NCBI GenBank assembly: GCA_013695475.1
Contig: JACDAJ010000150.1
Span: 1 to 50,493, forward strand
Origin: Rubrobacter sp.
GTDB taxonomy: Bacteria; Actinomycetota; Rubrobacteria; Rubrobacterales; Rubrobacteraceae
DNA: 50,493 bases
Direction of reading: 5' to 3'
Under the pieces are notes generated by a model. It had not been told where the DNA came from. It ran no database searches and worked only from the letters and a program-made list of their open reading frames with translations. The position numbers and the translations under genes are program-made. Shown here one piece after another: positions 17,383-28,002 of this stretch (positions are counted from its first letter, which is position 1; every line of letters begins with the position of its first letter).

Positions 17383-17780
17383 GCCGACCCGCGAAAATGG
17401 CTCTCGGGGGAGCGGCCGTCATGGCGGCTCTCGCGCTTCCGGGGGCGGCGGGCGTCGCGTATTATCTCGGTTCGTCGGAGGCGTGGTCGTTCCTTTATGG
17501 CGTGTTCGTCGGGGTGGCGATGTTCTCGTCCATAGCGTTCGCGGTAACGATGGTTTTCGGACCGACGACGGAGGCGAAGCGGCTCGTCGGGGCCGGGATA
17601 TACGCCGGGAGGCTCGTGTTCGCGGCGGCGGCGGTGATTGTTCCGATAACTTTGGGACTGTGGCCGGTGGTTCCGATGTTGTGTGGTTTCGTGGGAGTTT
17701 ATGTAGTCGAGAATGTGGCTCTTCTTCTGGCGGCGGCGAAGTTCGCCGGAGGGTCGAGCATGAGTGGAACGGAGGGATAG
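17379..17780 (+). CDS. atpI: ATP synthase protein I
   Basis: A 133-residue, four-helix membrane protein in the usual atpI position before atpB. Hydrophobic segments are visible at about 8-27, 35-55, 69-94 and 100-120. AtpI assists c-ring assembly. TTG 17379 overlaps the atpZ stop; ATG 17397 is an alternative that trims six residues. Assignment rests mainly on position and topology because sequence conservation in this family is weak. Confidence 0.65.
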   Translation: MSRPAKMALGGAAVMAALALPGAAGVAYYLGSSEAWSFLYGVFVGVAMFSSIAFAVTMVFGPTTEAKRLVGAGIYAGRLVFAAAAVIVPITLGLWPVVPMLCGFVGVYVVENVALLLAAAKFAGGSSMSGTEG

Positions 17781-18587
17781 TTGAGTACGATGCTCGCCCA
17801 AATGAACTCCGAGGAGCTGCGGAGTGAGATCATCCACACGTGGGAGGTCGGGCAGGATGTCTACCTCGAGCTTTCGCTCTTCGGGATTGACATTTCCATA
17901 ACGAAGGCTGTGATCTTCCTGTGGATCGGAGCGGCGATCACATTCCTCATAATGTTCGTCGGGAGCCGGATGCTGAAAAATCGCCCCGGCGCGTACCAAG
18001 TCATTGTCGAGGAACTTTACGGCTTCGGGCGGAACAGCCTCGGTGGCCTCATGGGCGAGGAGGGGAAGAAGTGGTTTCCATACACCCTCACGCTCTTCAT
18101 CTTCATCCTCGTCCTCAACCTCATCGGCCTCGTCCCGAACAGCTTCCCCGTGACGAGCAGTATTTCTTTCACGCTCGTACTCGCGCTATTGACTTTCGTC
18201 CTCGCGCAATATCAGGGGATACGGAGCAACGGCGTCGGCACGTATGTCGCGGCGTTCGTGCCGCCGAACATGCCCGCGAAGCCGATCATGGTTCCGTTCA
18301 TGTTCGTGATCGAGTGGATCTCGGAGTTGTCGAAGCCGCTCACCTTGGCGATGCGGCTTTACGCCAATATTCTCGCGGGACACCTTCTCATCTTCATTTT
18401 CCTGAGCTTCATTTTGTACGCCGGGGGGACGAACACCGCGATCGGGCTTGCGATGCCGTTCCTCTCGGTTCCGATGGGGCTTGCGTTGTACGGGTTCGAG
18501 GTTTTCGTGGCGGTACTACAGGCATATATATTCGCTATACTCACCCAGATTTACATCGAGTTGTCCATGTACAAGGCCGAACACTAA
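17781..18587 (+). CDS. atpB: F0F1 ATP synthase subunit a
   Basis: Subunit a forms the two proton half-channels beside the c-ring. The 268-residue protein has about five to six transmembrane helices. It carries the essential Arg of the channel in SKPLTLAMRLYANILAGHLL (the usual form is SRPxSLxxRLxxNxxAGH), plus LVLNLIGLVPNSFPVTS and a C-terminal VFVAVLQAYIFAILTQIYI. TTG 17781 directly follows the atpI stop; ATG 17790 is possible. Confidence 0.95.
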   Translation: MSTMLAQMNSEELRSEIIHTWEVGQDVYLELSLFGIDISITKAVIFLWIGAAITFLIMFVGSRMLKNRPGAYQVIVEELYGFGRNSLGGLMGEEGKKWFPYTLTLFIFILVLNLIGLVPNSFPVTSSISFTLVLALLTFVLAQYQGIRSNGVGTYVAAFVPPNMPAKPIMVPFMFVIEWISELSKPLTLAMRLYANILAGHLLIFIFLSFILYAGGTNTAIGLAMPFLSVPMGLALYGFEVFVAVLQAYIFAILTQIYIELSMYKAEH

Positions 18588-18653
18588 AATTTCGGCCGGA
18601 CGATGAGCTTAGTTTTTGCAGGTTTGTAAAGAAAGCAACGAGAGGAGAGAAAC

Positions 18654-18923
18654 ATGATGGAAATACTGCCGATACTCGCACTTTTGCAAGGCAGCGTCGA
18701 GGGGCTTCGGCTCGTGGGATTCGGGGTCGCGGCGGGAACCGCGGTCATCGGGTCGGGGATCGGGATGGGCTATTTGTTCGGACAGACCATCGCCTCGATA
18801 CACCGCCAGCCGGAGGCTTTCCAGCAGTCGCAGACGTGGTTGTTCGTCGGCATCGGATTGGTCGAGGCGCAGGCTTTGTTCGGCCTCGCGTTCGCGCTGC
18901 TCATCGGCCTCGGGATTTTCTAG
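18654..18923 (+). CDS. atpE: F0F1 ATP synthase subunit c
   Basis: The 89-residue hairpin protein forms the rotor ring. Helix 1 is Gly-rich (VGFGVAAGTAVIGSGIGMG), the polar loop is HRQPE (50-54), and the ion-binding carboxylate is Glu71 in LVEAQALFG. Ala72 follows where sodium-type rings usually have Ser or Thr, and the helix-1 Gln of sodium rings is absent. This suggests proton coupling (inference). AGGAGAG lies 6-8 nt before the start. A second ATG directly follows, so initiation may be at either Met. Confidence 0.96.
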   Translation: MMEILPILALLQGSVEGLRLVGFGVAAGTAVIGSGIGMGYLFGQTIASIHRQPEAFQQSQTWLFVGIGLVEAQALFGLAFALLIGLGIF

Positions 18924-18961
18924 GCGAAGGCCGATAGCGAAGGAAGGAGCCGAGGGAGAAT

Positions 18962-19534
18962 ATGGATCCCACAGGGATTTTCGACATACCGAACACGAGC
19001 CTTATTTTTTGGGAGGTCGTGACCTTCGCGATCCTCCTTTTCCTGCTCATTAGATACGTCTACCCGCCCATCCGAGACATGATAAACAACCGCCAAGCCC
19101 GCATCGAAGAGGCGATTGACGAAGCCCAGAAAACAAGGACCGAGGCGAAGGAACTCCTCGACGAATACCGCCGCCAACTCGACGAAGCCCGAGGCGAATC
19201 CCGCCGCATCCTCGACGAGTCGCGCAAACAAGCCGAGGCGCAGCGGACGAGGACGAAAGAGGAAGCCCGCGAAGAGGGCGACCGCATCATCCAGCGCGCC
19301 CGCGAGGAGATTGACCGCGAGCGCGAAAGCACGATCCGTGAGATCCGGGGTGAAGTCGCCGATATGGTCGTAACCGCGTCGAGCCGCGTCATAAACCAGA
19401 AGCTCGACCGGGGCGAACACGACCGTCTCATCCAAGAATCGCTCGACAACCTCGAAGCGTCGCAGCGAAACGGCGGAAACGGTGGGAACGGTGGAAGCCG
19501 CGCCGGAAGTGAAACCGAAAGCGGGCGCGTTTGA
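18962..19534 (+). CDS. atpF: F0F1 ATP synthase subunit b
   Basis: Peripheral-stalk subunit of 190 residues: one N-terminal transmembrane helix (about 14-33, LIFWEVVTFAILLFLLIRYV) followed by a long charged coiled coil (35-165) rich in Glu, Arg and Ala. The C-terminus ends in a Gly/Asn-rich tail (NGGNGGNGG) that is not part of the usual b subunit. Its TGA lies within the TTGA start of atpH. Confidence 0.93.
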   Translation: MDPTGIFDIPNTSLIFWEVVTFAILLFLLIRYVYPPIRDMINNRQARIEEAIDEAQKTRTEAKELLDEYRRQLDEARGESRRILDESRKQAEAQRTRTKEEAREEGDRIIQRAREEIDRERESTIREIRGEVADMVVTASSRVINQKLDRGEHDRLIQESLDNLEASQRNGGNGGNGGSRAGSETESGRV

Positions 19535-20070
19535 GCGCGGTCTCGACTTACGCCGAGGCTCTTTTCCAGGCGGCCCGCGACCGCGAGGAGGTCGAGAAGA
19601 CCCTCGAAGATATGAAGGACTTCGATGCCGCCGTCGCCGAGAACGAGGAGCTTCGGCTCTTCTTCTTCGGCGGGCAGGTTCCCGAGTCGCAGAAACGGAA
19701 GGCAATTGACAGCCTCGCCGAGGATATGACCGCTTCGGCGCGGAACTTTTTGAAAGTCCTCTCGGACAACGACCGCGAGGAGAGTCTCCATGAAATAACG
19801 CTCCGTTACGAGGAGCTTGTGAAGGAGCATCTCGGGAAGGTGGAAGTCAACGTCACGACGGCTGTGGAGCTTTCGGACGAGGAGCGGGAGAAGTTGAAGG
19901 AGCGTCTGGCGAAGATGCTCGAAGGGAAGGAAGTCGTCCTCGACACGAATGTGAACCCCGATCTTCTCGGGGGGGCGGTTTTCCGATTTGGCGGAACTAT
20001 GTTCGATGGAAGTGTCCGGGGGCGTTTGGCGAGCCTCCGGGAGGAGATGCTCGAAAGGAGCGTAGTTTAG
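19531..20070 (+). CDS. atpH: F0F1 ATP synthase subunit delta
   Basis: This 179-residue protein links the peripheral stalk to the top of F1. It begins with the family signature [14 protein letters not shown], has the six-helix N-terminal domain, and ends with [27 protein letters not shown], the conserved C-terminal block. TTG 19531 overlaps the atpF stop and the gene ends in TAGTG, shared with atpA, so translational coupling runs along the operon. Confidence 0.95.
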   Translation: MSAVSTYAEALFQAARDREEVEKTLEDMKDFDAAVAENEELRLFFFGGQVPESQKRKAIDSLAEDMTASARNFLKVLSDNDREESLHEITLRYEELVKEHLGKVEVNVTTAVELSDEEREKLKERLAKMLEGKEVVLDTNVNPDLLGGAVFRFGGTMFDGSVRGRLASLREEMLERSVV

Positions 20071-21746
20071 TGGGAAGGCTCAGGCCGGAGGAGATCTCCT
20101 CCATTCTAAAAGGCGCAATTACAGATTACGAAAACCGCGTCCGAACCGAGGAAGTCGGACAGGTTTTGGAAGTCGGGGACGGCATCGCCCGCGTCCACGG
20201 ACTCTCGAACGTCGCGTACCAGGAGATGATCGAGTTCGAGGACGCCCGTGGAAACAAGATCATGGGCCTCGCCCTCAACCTCGAAGAGGACAACGTCGGG
20301 GTCATCATCGCTGGCGACGACACGCACATCCGGGAAGGGAACATTGTCCGGCGCACCGAGCGCCTCGCGAGCATCCCGGTCGGGCGAGGGGTTCTCGGAC
20401 GGGTCATAAACTCGCTCGGTGTCCCGATGGACGGGAAAGGTGAGATCGAGTCCGACGGCGACCGTCCCGTCGAGGTCGTCGCGCCGGGCATAATAAAAAG
20501 GCAGCCGGTGAAAGAGCCGCTGCAAACTGGCATAAAGGCGATTGACTCGACGACTCCCATCGGGCGCGGGCAGCGCGAGCTTATCATCGGCGACCGGAAG
20601 ACGGGGAAGACCTCCATCGCCCTCGACACGATCATTAATCAGGCGGATCAAGACGTGAAGTGCATTTACGTCGCCGTCGGACAAAAGGATTCATCCGTCG
20701 TGGGTGTCGTCGCTTCTCTCGAAGAGGCGGGCGCGATGGAATACACGACGGTCATCAATGCCTCGGCGGCGCAGTCGGCGACTTTGCAGTATCTCGCGCC
20801 GTATGCCGGGTCGGCCATCGGCGAGTATTTCATGGAGCAGGGCGAGGCCGCGCTCATCGTCTTCGACGACCTCTCGAAGCACGCCGTCGCGTACCGCCAG
20901 ATGATGCTCCTCCTCCGCCGCCCGCCGGGCCGCGAGGCGTATCCGGGCGACGTTTTCTATCTCCACTCGCGCCTCCTCGAAAGAGCGGCGAAGATGAGTG
21001 ATTCGGAGGGCGGAGGCTCACTCACCGCGCTCCCGATCGTCGAGACGAAGGCCGGGGACATCTCGGCGTACATCCCGACGAACGTCATCTCGATCACGGA
21101 CGGGCAGATCTTCCTCGACTCCGACCTTTTCAACTCGAACCAGCGTCCCGCCATTGACGTGGGTTTGTCGGTGAGCCGGGTCGGCTCGTCCGCGCAAACG
21201 AAATCCATGAAGAGCGTCGCAGGTACTTTGAAGCTCGACCTTTCGCAGTACCGCGAGCTTGCGAGCTTCTCGCAGTTCGGCTCGGACTTGGATAAAATCA
21301 CGCAGGACACGCTCGCCCGAGGCGCCATTCTCACGGCCATCCTCATACAAAACGAGCGCGACCCGCTCCCCGTCGAAGAACAAGTCGCCGTCATTTATGC
21401 GGCGACGAACGGGTACATGGGCGACATCGAGCCGGACGACGTGCCGGACTTCGAGACTCAGCTCCGCGACAACCTCCGCGACAGCCACGGTGAAATCCTC
21501 GAAGGCATCCGCGACGAAGGGAAGCTCTCCGACGAGAACGAGGAGAAACTGAAGGAGGCCGTCAAGCGCTTCGCCGACAACTTCGAGCCGGAGGAAAGCA
21601 CGGTTCAAATCGCGAGCGGCGCCGGGAGCGAAAGCTCCGATTCCGGCGATGGCGACTCCGGCAACGGCGACTCCGGCAACGGCAATTCCGGCAGCGATAG
21701 CTCCGACTCCGGCAACTCCGGTTCCGGCGGAAGTTCCGGGAGCTAA
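20070..21746 (+). CDS. atpA: F0F1 ATP synthase subunit alpha with Gly/Ser/Asp tail
   Basis: Non-catalytic nucleotide-binding subunit. The Walker A is [13 protein letters not shown] (about 170-182), with [23 protein letters not shown] typical of alpha. The core ends near residue 505. It is followed by about 50 residues of low complexity built on [15 protein letters not shown]-type repeats, encoded by tandem GGCGACTCC/GGCAACTCC units at 21640-21745. Such a tail is absent from most alpha subunits and would project from F1. The GTG start overlaps the atpH stop. Confidence 0.96.
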   Translation: MGRLRPEEISSILKGAITDYENRVRTEEVGQVLEVGDGIARVHGLSNVAYQEMIEFEDARGNKIMGLALNLEEDNVGVIIAGDDTHIREGNIVRRTERLASIPVGRGVLGRVINSLGVPMDGKGEIESDGDRPVEVVAPGIIKRQPVKEPLQTGIKAIDSTTPIGRGQRELIIGDRKTGKTSIALDTIINQADQDVKCIYVAVGQKDSSVVGVVASLEEAGAMEYTTVINASAAQSATLQYLAPYAGSAIGEYFMEQGEAALIVFDDLSKHAVAYRQMMLLLRRPPGREAYPGDVFYLHSRLLERAAKMSDSEGGGSLTALPIVETKAGDISAYIPTNVISITDGQIFLDSDLFNSNQRPAIDVGLSVSRVGSSAQTKSMKSVAGTLKLDLSQYRELASFSQFGSDLDKITQDTLARGAILTAILIQNERDPLPVEEQVAVIYAATNGYMGDIEPDDVPDFETQLRDNLRDSHGEILEGIRDEGKLSDENEEKLKEAVKRFADNFEPEESTVQIASGAGSESSDSGDGDSGNGDSGNGNSGSDSSDSGNSGSGGSSGS

Positions 21747-21748
21747 AT

Positions 21749-22648
21749 ATGGCTTCGATACGCGACCTCAAGCGGCAGATCACATCGGTCCGCAACCAAT
21801 CGAGGGTCTTTTCGGCCCTCCAAACCGTTTCGGCGGTGAAGTTCCGGAAGGCCGAGGCGCGGGTCAAAAAAGCCCGCCCATACGCCGACAACGTCGAAGA
21901 GATGATGCGCGAGGTCGCCGCGAAATCCACTTCCAAAACCGCGATGATGGTCGGACGCGGCGAGGTGAGGCGGGTCGCCATCGCCTCCCTCACCTCCGAC
22001 CGCGGATTGTGCGGCGGCTTCAACTCGCAAGTCCTCCGACGCACGATGCGCCTCCGCGAAGAGAAAGGCCGCGACGCTTTGCAAGTCGCGAGCGGCAGGA
22101 AGTCCGTATCGTTCTTCCGCTTCCGGGGCGTGGAAATAGCCGACGAATTCACCGGACACACCGACACCCCGAGCTACGAGGACGCGCGGGAGATCGGTCG
22201 CAAACTCACCCAGCTTTTCGAGGATGAGGAGGCCGACGAGGTTTATCTCGTCTTCAACCGTTTCGAGAGCGCGCTCACGCAGCGTCCCGTCGTCAAAAAA
22301 CTCCTCCCGATAGCCGACGAGGGTTCGGACGACTGGGAGGACGAAAACAACGATCGCGACCGCGACGACGAAAATCGTTCGGATGTGCCGTTCGAGTTCG
22401 TGAATAGCGCGGAGGAGATTCTCGGGAAGCTGGTGCCTCGATATGTGGAGACGATGGTTTGGCAGGCTCTCCTCGAAGGTTCGACGGGGGAGCATGGCGC
22501 GAGGATGGCGGCGATGCAGAGTGCGACGGACAATGCGAATGAGATTGCCGACACGTTGACTTTGCAGATGAACAAGGCGCGTCAGGCGCAGATCACGCAG
22601 GAACTTTTGGAGATCGTGGGCGGCGCGGAGGCACTCGCGTCGAACTAG
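21749..22648 (+). CDS. atpG: F0F1 ATP synthase subunit gamma
   Basis: Central rotor shaft of 299 residues. The N-terminal coiled coil starts ASIRDLKRQITSVRNQSRVFSALQTVSAVKFRKAE, the middle has the conserved SDRGLCGGFNSQV (about 77-89), and the C-terminal helix ends MNKARQAQITQELLEIVGGAEAL. Between SALTQRPVVKKLLPI and VPFEFVNS lies an acidic Asp/Glu/Asn/Arg insertion (about 190-215) in the globular domain, at a loop where other gamma subunits are variable. Confidence 0.95.
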   Translation: MASIRDLKRQITSVRNQSRVFSALQTVSAVKFRKAEARVKKARPYADNVEEMMREVAAKSTSKTAMMVGRGEVRRVAIASLTSDRGLCGGFNSQVLRRTMRLREEKGRDALQVASGRKSVSFFRFRGVEIADEFTGHTDTPSYEDAREIGRKLTQLFEDEEADEVYLVFNRFESALTQRPVVKKLLPIADEGSDDWEDENNDRDRDDENRSDVPFEFVNSAEEILGKLVPRYVETMVWQALLEGSTGEHGARMAAMQSATDNANEIADTLTLQMNKARQAQITQELLEIVGGAEALASN

Positions 22649-22655
22649 GTAATAA

Positions 22656-24308
<1,653 letters not shown>

Positions 24309-24310
24309 TC

Positions 24311-24751
24311 GTGGCTTCCGGTCGCCAGCTTTTCTGCCGCATCATCACTCCGGAGCGGATGGTGTACGACGGCGAGGCGGAGATGGTGAAAGTCCGCATA
24401 GCCGACGGCGACATCGGTGTCATGGCCGACCATCAGCCCATCGTCTCGACCGTCGGCATCCGTGACGTTCAAGTCGTGAAGGAAGGGGACGAGCGAGAGG
24501 TTTTCGCCGTCTCCGACGGCTTCTTCAAAGTCTCCGAAAACCTCGTCCAAATCCTCGTCGAGGAAGCGACATCCGCGAACGACATTGACGCGGACGCCGC
24601 CGAGAACGATGTCGAGGAGGCCGACCGGGAACTCTCCGAGCTTTCCGGAGGCGACGACGAGGAAGAGGCGGGTCGGCGGCGCGAAGAACTCCAGCGACGG
24701 CGTTCGATCGGGGAGAACATGGCCCGCGTGGCCCGAAGGTACGGAGAGTAG
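24311..24751 (+). CDS. atpC: F0F1 ATP synthase subunit epsilon
   Basis: Rotor subunit of 146 residues that couples and inhibits F1. The N-terminal beta-sandwich (FCRIITPERMVYDGEAEMV, GDIGVMADHQPIVSTV) is typical. The C-terminal helical region is charged and interrupted by an acidic segment (SGGDDEEEAGRR) where other epsilon subunits have two alanine-rich helices. GTG 24311 is 3 nt after the atpD stop. It closes the operon and is followed by a perfect hairpin. Confidence 0.93.
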   Translation: MASGRQLFCRIITPERMVYDGEAEMVKVRIADGDIGVMADHQPIVSTVGIRDVQVVKEGDEREVFAVSDGFFKVSENLVQILVEEATSANDIDADAAENDVEEADRELSELSGGDDEEEAGRRREELQRRRSIGENMARVARRYGE

Positions 24752-24753
24752 TT

Positions 24754-24773
24754 TTCGGGAAGGCTTTCCCGAA
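24754..24773 (+). terminator. stem-loop at the end of the atp operon
   Basis: TTCGGGAA (24754-24761) and TTCCCGAA (24766-24773) form a perfect 8-bp stem with a GGCT loop, 2 nt after the atpC stop. No T-run follows, so the hairpin may stabilise the 3' end rather than terminate on its own. Confidence 0.5.
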
Positions 24774-24781
24774 GCGCGCCA

Positions 24782-24823
24782 TTAGCTTTTAGCGGTTGGC
24801 AAAAACTAAAAGCTAAAAGCTAT
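24782..24823. repeat. heptad-type inverted repeat with GTTTTTGCCAAC core (reverse orientation)
   Basis: TAGCTTTTAGC (24783-24793) pairs perfectly with GCTAAAAGCTA (24812-24822). Both arms are built on the 7-bp period GCTAAAA. The loop contains GTTGGCAAAAAC (24795-24806), the exact reverse complement of the 12-mer found at 26669-26680 and 31152-31163. Confidence 0.75.
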
Positions 24824-24838
24824 ACGAGGGGGGACATT

Positions 24839-26122
24839 ATGGAGAGGTTCATCATCGAAGGCGGAACCCGCCTGAACGGCGAGGTCGCGGTCTCGGGGGC
24901 GAAGAACGCCGCCCTCAAATTCATGGCCGCCGCGCTCCTCGCGCCGGGCAAGACCACTTTGCACAACGTCCCGCGCATAAAGGACATGCACACGATGCTC
25001 CGCCTCCTCGACGACCTCGGGGTGAGTGGGGAGTTCGTCGGGGACCACACGCTGGAAATTGACGCGACGAGCGTGGATTCGTACACCGCGCCATACGAAC
25101 TCGTGCGCCAGATGCGCGCCTCCATCGTCGTCCTCGGGCCGCTCGTCGCCCGCTTCGGGAAGGCCGAGGTATCGGCTCCGGGAGGCTGCGACCTCGGCCT
25201 CCGCAAATTCAACTTCCACATGGACGGGCTTCGGAAGCTCGGCGCGGAAGTCGAACTCGACCACGGGTTCATAAAGGCATCGGCTCCGAATGGGCTCCGT
25301 GGGGCGGAGGTCAATTTCGAGTATCCGAGCGTCGGGGCGACCGAGAACGTCATGATGGCCGCCGTGCTCGCGAGCGGCATCACCATAATCGAGAACGCCG
25401 CGAGGGAACCGGAGATCGTGGCCGTCGCCGAGTTTTTGAACGCGATGGGCGCGAGTGTGATGGGGGCCGGTACCGGGCGCATCGTCATCGAAGGAGTCGA
25501 AGAGCTTCATCCCGCCGAATGGGCGGTTATGCCGGATCGCATCGAGGCAGGAACCTTCCTCATGGCGACCGCCGCGACGGGCGGCGAAGTCCTCGTGAGG
25601 AACGCGAAGGCCGAGCATCTCAAAATGGAGCTCGAGAAGATGCGGGCGATGGGCATTGACGTCCTCCCCGTCCACGGCGGCATCCGAGTCAAAGTGGACG
25701 ACCCGGCGGAACTCACGGGCGTGGACGTTCCCACGCTCCCGTTCCCCGGCTTCGCCACCGACCTCCAGGCGCAAATGATGGTTCTCCTCACACAGGCGTC
25801 GGACTGCGGCATCATCACCGAGAACGTGTACGAAAACCGCCTCCAGGTCGCCGAGGAACTCAACCGGATGGGGGCGGAAATAGACCTCTTCGGCGGGTAT
25901 CGCGCCCTCGTGCGCGGCCCGAAGAGGCTCTCCGGGGCGAGGGTGCAGTCGCCCGACCTCCGGGGTGGAGCCGCGCTCGTCATGGCGGGGCTCCTCGCCG
26001 AAGGCACGACGGTGGTTGACGGAGCTTCGCACATCCTCCGCGGCTACGAGGAGATGGAGGCGAAGCTCACGAGCCTCGGGGCGAAGGTCGCCTTCGATTC
26101 GGAGTCTGCGGCGGCGAGATAA
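24839..26122 (+). CDS. murA: UDP-N-acetylglucosamine 1-carboxyvinyltransferase
   Basis: Catalyses the first committed step of peptidoglycan synthesis by transferring enolpyruvate from PEP to UDP-GlcNAc. The 427-residue protein has the N-terminal VSGAKNAALKFMAAALLA, catalytic Cys in SAPGGCDLGLR (the fosfomycin-binding residue in homologues), and a typical C-terminal GYEEMEAKLTSLGAKV. The fold is the inside-out alpha/beta barrel of the EPSP synthase family. It is separated from atpC by a repeat-type hairpin; GGGGGG lies before the ATG. Confidence 0.97.
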   Translation: MERFIIEGGTRLNGEVAVSGAKNAALKFMAAALLAPGKTTLHNVPRIKDMHTMLRLLDDLGVSGEFVGDHTLEIDATSVDSYTAPYELVRQMRASIVVLGPLVARFGKAEVSAPGGCDLGLRKFNFHMDGLRKLGAEVELDHGFIKASAPNGLRGAEVNFEYPSVGATENVMMAAVLASGITIIENAAREPEIVAVAEFLNAMGASVMGAGTGRIVIEGVEELHPAEWAVMPDRIEAGTFLMATAATGGEVLVRNAKAEHLKMELEKMRAMGIDVLPVHGGIRVKVDDPAELTGVDVPTLPFPGFATDLQAQMMVLLTQASDCGIITENVYENRLQVAEELNRMGAEIDLFGGYRALVRGPKRLSGARVQSPDLRGGAALVMAGLLAEGTTVVDGASHILRGYEEMEAKLTSLGAKVAFDSESAAAR

Positions 26123-26187
26123 AGCGGGTCGCGAATAGCTGGAAACCCGCGAACCGAGAAACCACGGCTCGCGATTTTAGCGCGGAG

Positions 26188-26213
26188 GCGCCACCGGAAA
26201 CCTTCGGTGGCGC
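26188..26213. repeat. perfect stem-loop upstream of the HicB-like gene
   Basis: GCGCCACCG (26188-26196) pairs with CGGTGGCGC (26205-26213) around an 8-nt loop. It lies between murA and the HicB-like gene and could act as a 3' stabiliser of murA mRNA or a leader hairpin. There is no T-run. Confidence 0.5.
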
Positions 26214-26281
26214 GTGGAGCCGCACAATCTCGAATCATGGCTCGATATTTTGTCTCCGGTGAGTTTCGGAAGAGGGAGAGC

Positions 26282-26497
26282 GTGCGTTACATGGTCATAG
26301 CCGAGCGTGGCGAAGAAGGATTCGGGGCATATGTGCCGGATCTCCCAGGCTGCGTCGCCGTCGGGGAATCCAAAGACGAGACCCTTTCTTTGATCCGAGA
26401 GGCCATCGAACTCCACATCGAAGCGATGCGCGAGGAGGGCTCGAAGGTTCCTCCGCCATCTTCGAGCGGCGAATACGTGGAAGTCGGAGCCGCATAG
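26282..26497 (+). CDS. HicB-like protein (type II antitoxin fold), no HicA partner
   Basis: The sequence MVIAERGEEGFGAYVPDLPGCVAVGESKDETLSLIREAIELHIEAM is the partial RNase H-fold domain of HicB antitoxins, ending in a short Pro/Ser tail with no DNA-binding domain. GTG 26282 has an AGGGAG-type site just upstream; ATG 26237 in the same frame would add 15 residues. No HicA-like ORF (small, basic, with a conserved His) is present on either side, so it is an orphan, as is common for this family. Its role is unknown. Confidence 0.75.
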   Translation: MRYMVIAERGEEGFGAYVPDLPGCVAVGESKDETLSLIREAIELHIEAMREEGSKVPPPSSSGEYVEVGAA

Positions 26498-26777
26498 ACC
26501 GCCGCTCCGCCTCGAGGCTCAGCGAAGACACGGGCTGAAACCACCACCAAAATCCCATCTCGAACCGCCGGGAGCTCGTCGAGCGAGGGGAGCGTCGGAG
26601 GAAAGCGGGTCGCCAGAGTTTCCCGGCCCCCGAAACGAGCTAAGCGAGTGCGCTCCTCGTCCATTTCGGTTTTTGCCAACAACCGGAGCGAGGCGACTCC
26701 CCGCTGCCGTTCTTGATATAGTTGGTTGACGGTATACGTTTCCCGCCGATTCCACGCTCGGCGGTTCGGAGGTTTCT
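26498..26777. other. intergenic region with partial repeat element and promoter
   Basis: No gene is seen in these 280 nt. The 12-mer GTTTTTGCCAAC occurs at 26669-26680, followed by AACC and GGAGCGAGGCGACTCC, a degraded member of the heptad hairpin family. An extended -10 promoter follows at 26714-26722. Confidence 0.55.
26714..26722 (+). promoter_or_regulatory. extended -10 promoter of the M20 peptidase gene
   Basis: TGATATAGT is TGN plus TATAGT (26717-26722). Transcription would start near 26729. GGAGG at 26768-26772 serves the TTG start. Confidence 0.45.
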
Positions 26778-27914
26778 TTGACGGTGCGGACGGAAAGCGG
26801 CACGGATGTTCTTTCTCTCACGAAGAGGCTCGTCCGCTATCCCTCGTTCACGCCCGGCTCCGCTCTTTCGGCGGTCGAGTTCATTCATGGATGGTTCGAG
26901 GCGCGTGGTTTGGAGACGCTCCGATACAAAGGCGCCGGACCGGGCGGCGAACTCGTTTCGCTCGTTGCCCGGATCGGGTCGGGGGAGCCGACCATACTTC
27001 TCCACGGTCATGCCGACGTGGTTCCGGGCGAGGAGTGGCAATTCGAGCCGTATGAGGAGGATGGCGAGCTTCGCGGGCGCGGCGTTTATGACATGAAAGG
27101 CGCTCTCGCGGCGATGATGTACGCCATGGTCGACCTCGACGAGATCGGGTGCGACGCGACGGTCGAACTCCTCGTCGTCCCGGACGAGGAGCGCGAATAC
27201 GACGGCCCGAAAGGCGCGGAAGTCCTCGTCGAGAAAGGGCATACGGGCGACCTTCTCATAACCGGGGAGCCGACCGATTTCCACATCGGCACGCAGGCGA
27301 AAGGCGTCCTCGACCTCCGTGTTTCGCTCGCGGGGAAGAGCGCGCATGGTTCTCAACCGTGGCTCGGTAAGAACGCTATTTTGCTCGCGTATGAACATTA
27401 TAAGCGAGTCGTCGAGCTTCCGTTCGCGAAGGAGCGGAGCGAGCTTTTCCCGTATCCGAGCATAAATTTGGCGCGGATCATCGGTGGCGACGTTATAAAC
27501 CGGGTTCCGGATCGGGCGGCGTATGACCTCGACATACGGTATTTGCCCGGACAAGACCCGAAGGAGATAGCCCGGCAAATACGCTCCATAGAAATCCCGA
27601 CGGAGATCGAAGTTCTCCACTCCATCGAACCGACATATGTCACCCGAAGGAATCCATATGTCAAAGCTCTCCGCGAGGTCGCCCGCCGCCATTATCACGG
27701 GAATCCGGTCGGGGTCGGGAGGCACGGGGCATCGGACATTGTTTATTTCCAAAGAGCCGGGATTCCCGGAGTCGAGTTCGGGCCGATCGGGGGCGGGCAT
27801 CACGGTCCGAGCGAGTATGTGGTCTCGTCTTCCCTCGAAGCGTATCGGCAAATGCTTGTGGAGTTCGTTCAGATAATCGGACGCAACGGAAGCGGCGGCG
27901 GCGAACGCGATTAA
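26778..27914 (+). CDS. M20 family metallopeptidase (ArgE/DapE-like)
   Basis: Two-zinc aminoacylase or desuccinylase family member of 378 residues. The metal-binding signature is LLHGHADVVP followed by the Asp of RGRGVYDMKGALAA; VVPDEERE gives the catalytic Glu pair. A dimerisation lid domain follows (THxT-like KGVLDLRVSLAGKSAHGSQP), and HHGPSEYV provides the last metal His. It resembles succinyl-diaminopimelate desuccinylase and acetylornithine deacetylase; substrate cannot be fixed from sequence. TTG 26778 has GGAGG 5 nt upstream. Confidence 0.85.
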   Translation: MTVRTESGTDVLSLTKRLVRYPSFTPGSALSAVEFIHGWFEARGLETLRYKGAGPGGELVSLVARIGSGEPTILLHGHADVVPGEEWQFEPYEEDGELRGRGVYDMKGALAAMMYAMVDLDEIGCDATVELLVVPDEEREYDGPKGAEVLVEKGHTGDLLITGEPTDFHIGTQAKGVLDLRVSLAGKSAHGSQPWLGKNAILLAYEHYKRVVELPFAKERSELFPYPSINLARIIGGDVINRVPDRAAYDLDIRYLPGQDPKEIARQIRSIEIPTEIEVLHSIEPTYVTRRNPYVKALREVARRHYHGNPVGVGRHGASDIVYFQRAGIPGVEFGPIGGGHHGPSEYVVSSSLEAYRQMLVEFVQIIGRNGSGGGERD

Positions 27915-27941
27915 TCGCCCTTTGATACACTTAGTAGCGGC

Positions 27942-27970
27942 TTGAAAGTTGTTGTGTATATGGGTATATT
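27942..27970 (+). promoter_or_regulatory. promoter of the nuo operon
   Basis: TTGAAA (27942-27947) and TATATT (27965-27970) are separated by 17 nt. The predicted start is about 27977, leaving a leader of 26 nt with GAAAGG before the TTG of nuoA. Confidence 0.75.
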
Positions 27971-28002
27971 GCGCGTAAGTATTCCGGGACAGAAAGGCTG
28001 AT

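Noticed and set aside
18654-18923. A sodium-type c-ring.
   Set aside because: The ion-site Glu71 is followed by Ala, not Ser or Thr, and the helix-1 Gln is missing, so proton coupling is more likely.
26100-26500. A HicAB toxin-antitoxin module.
   Set aside because: Only the HicB-type ORF is present; no HicA-like small ORF on either side.
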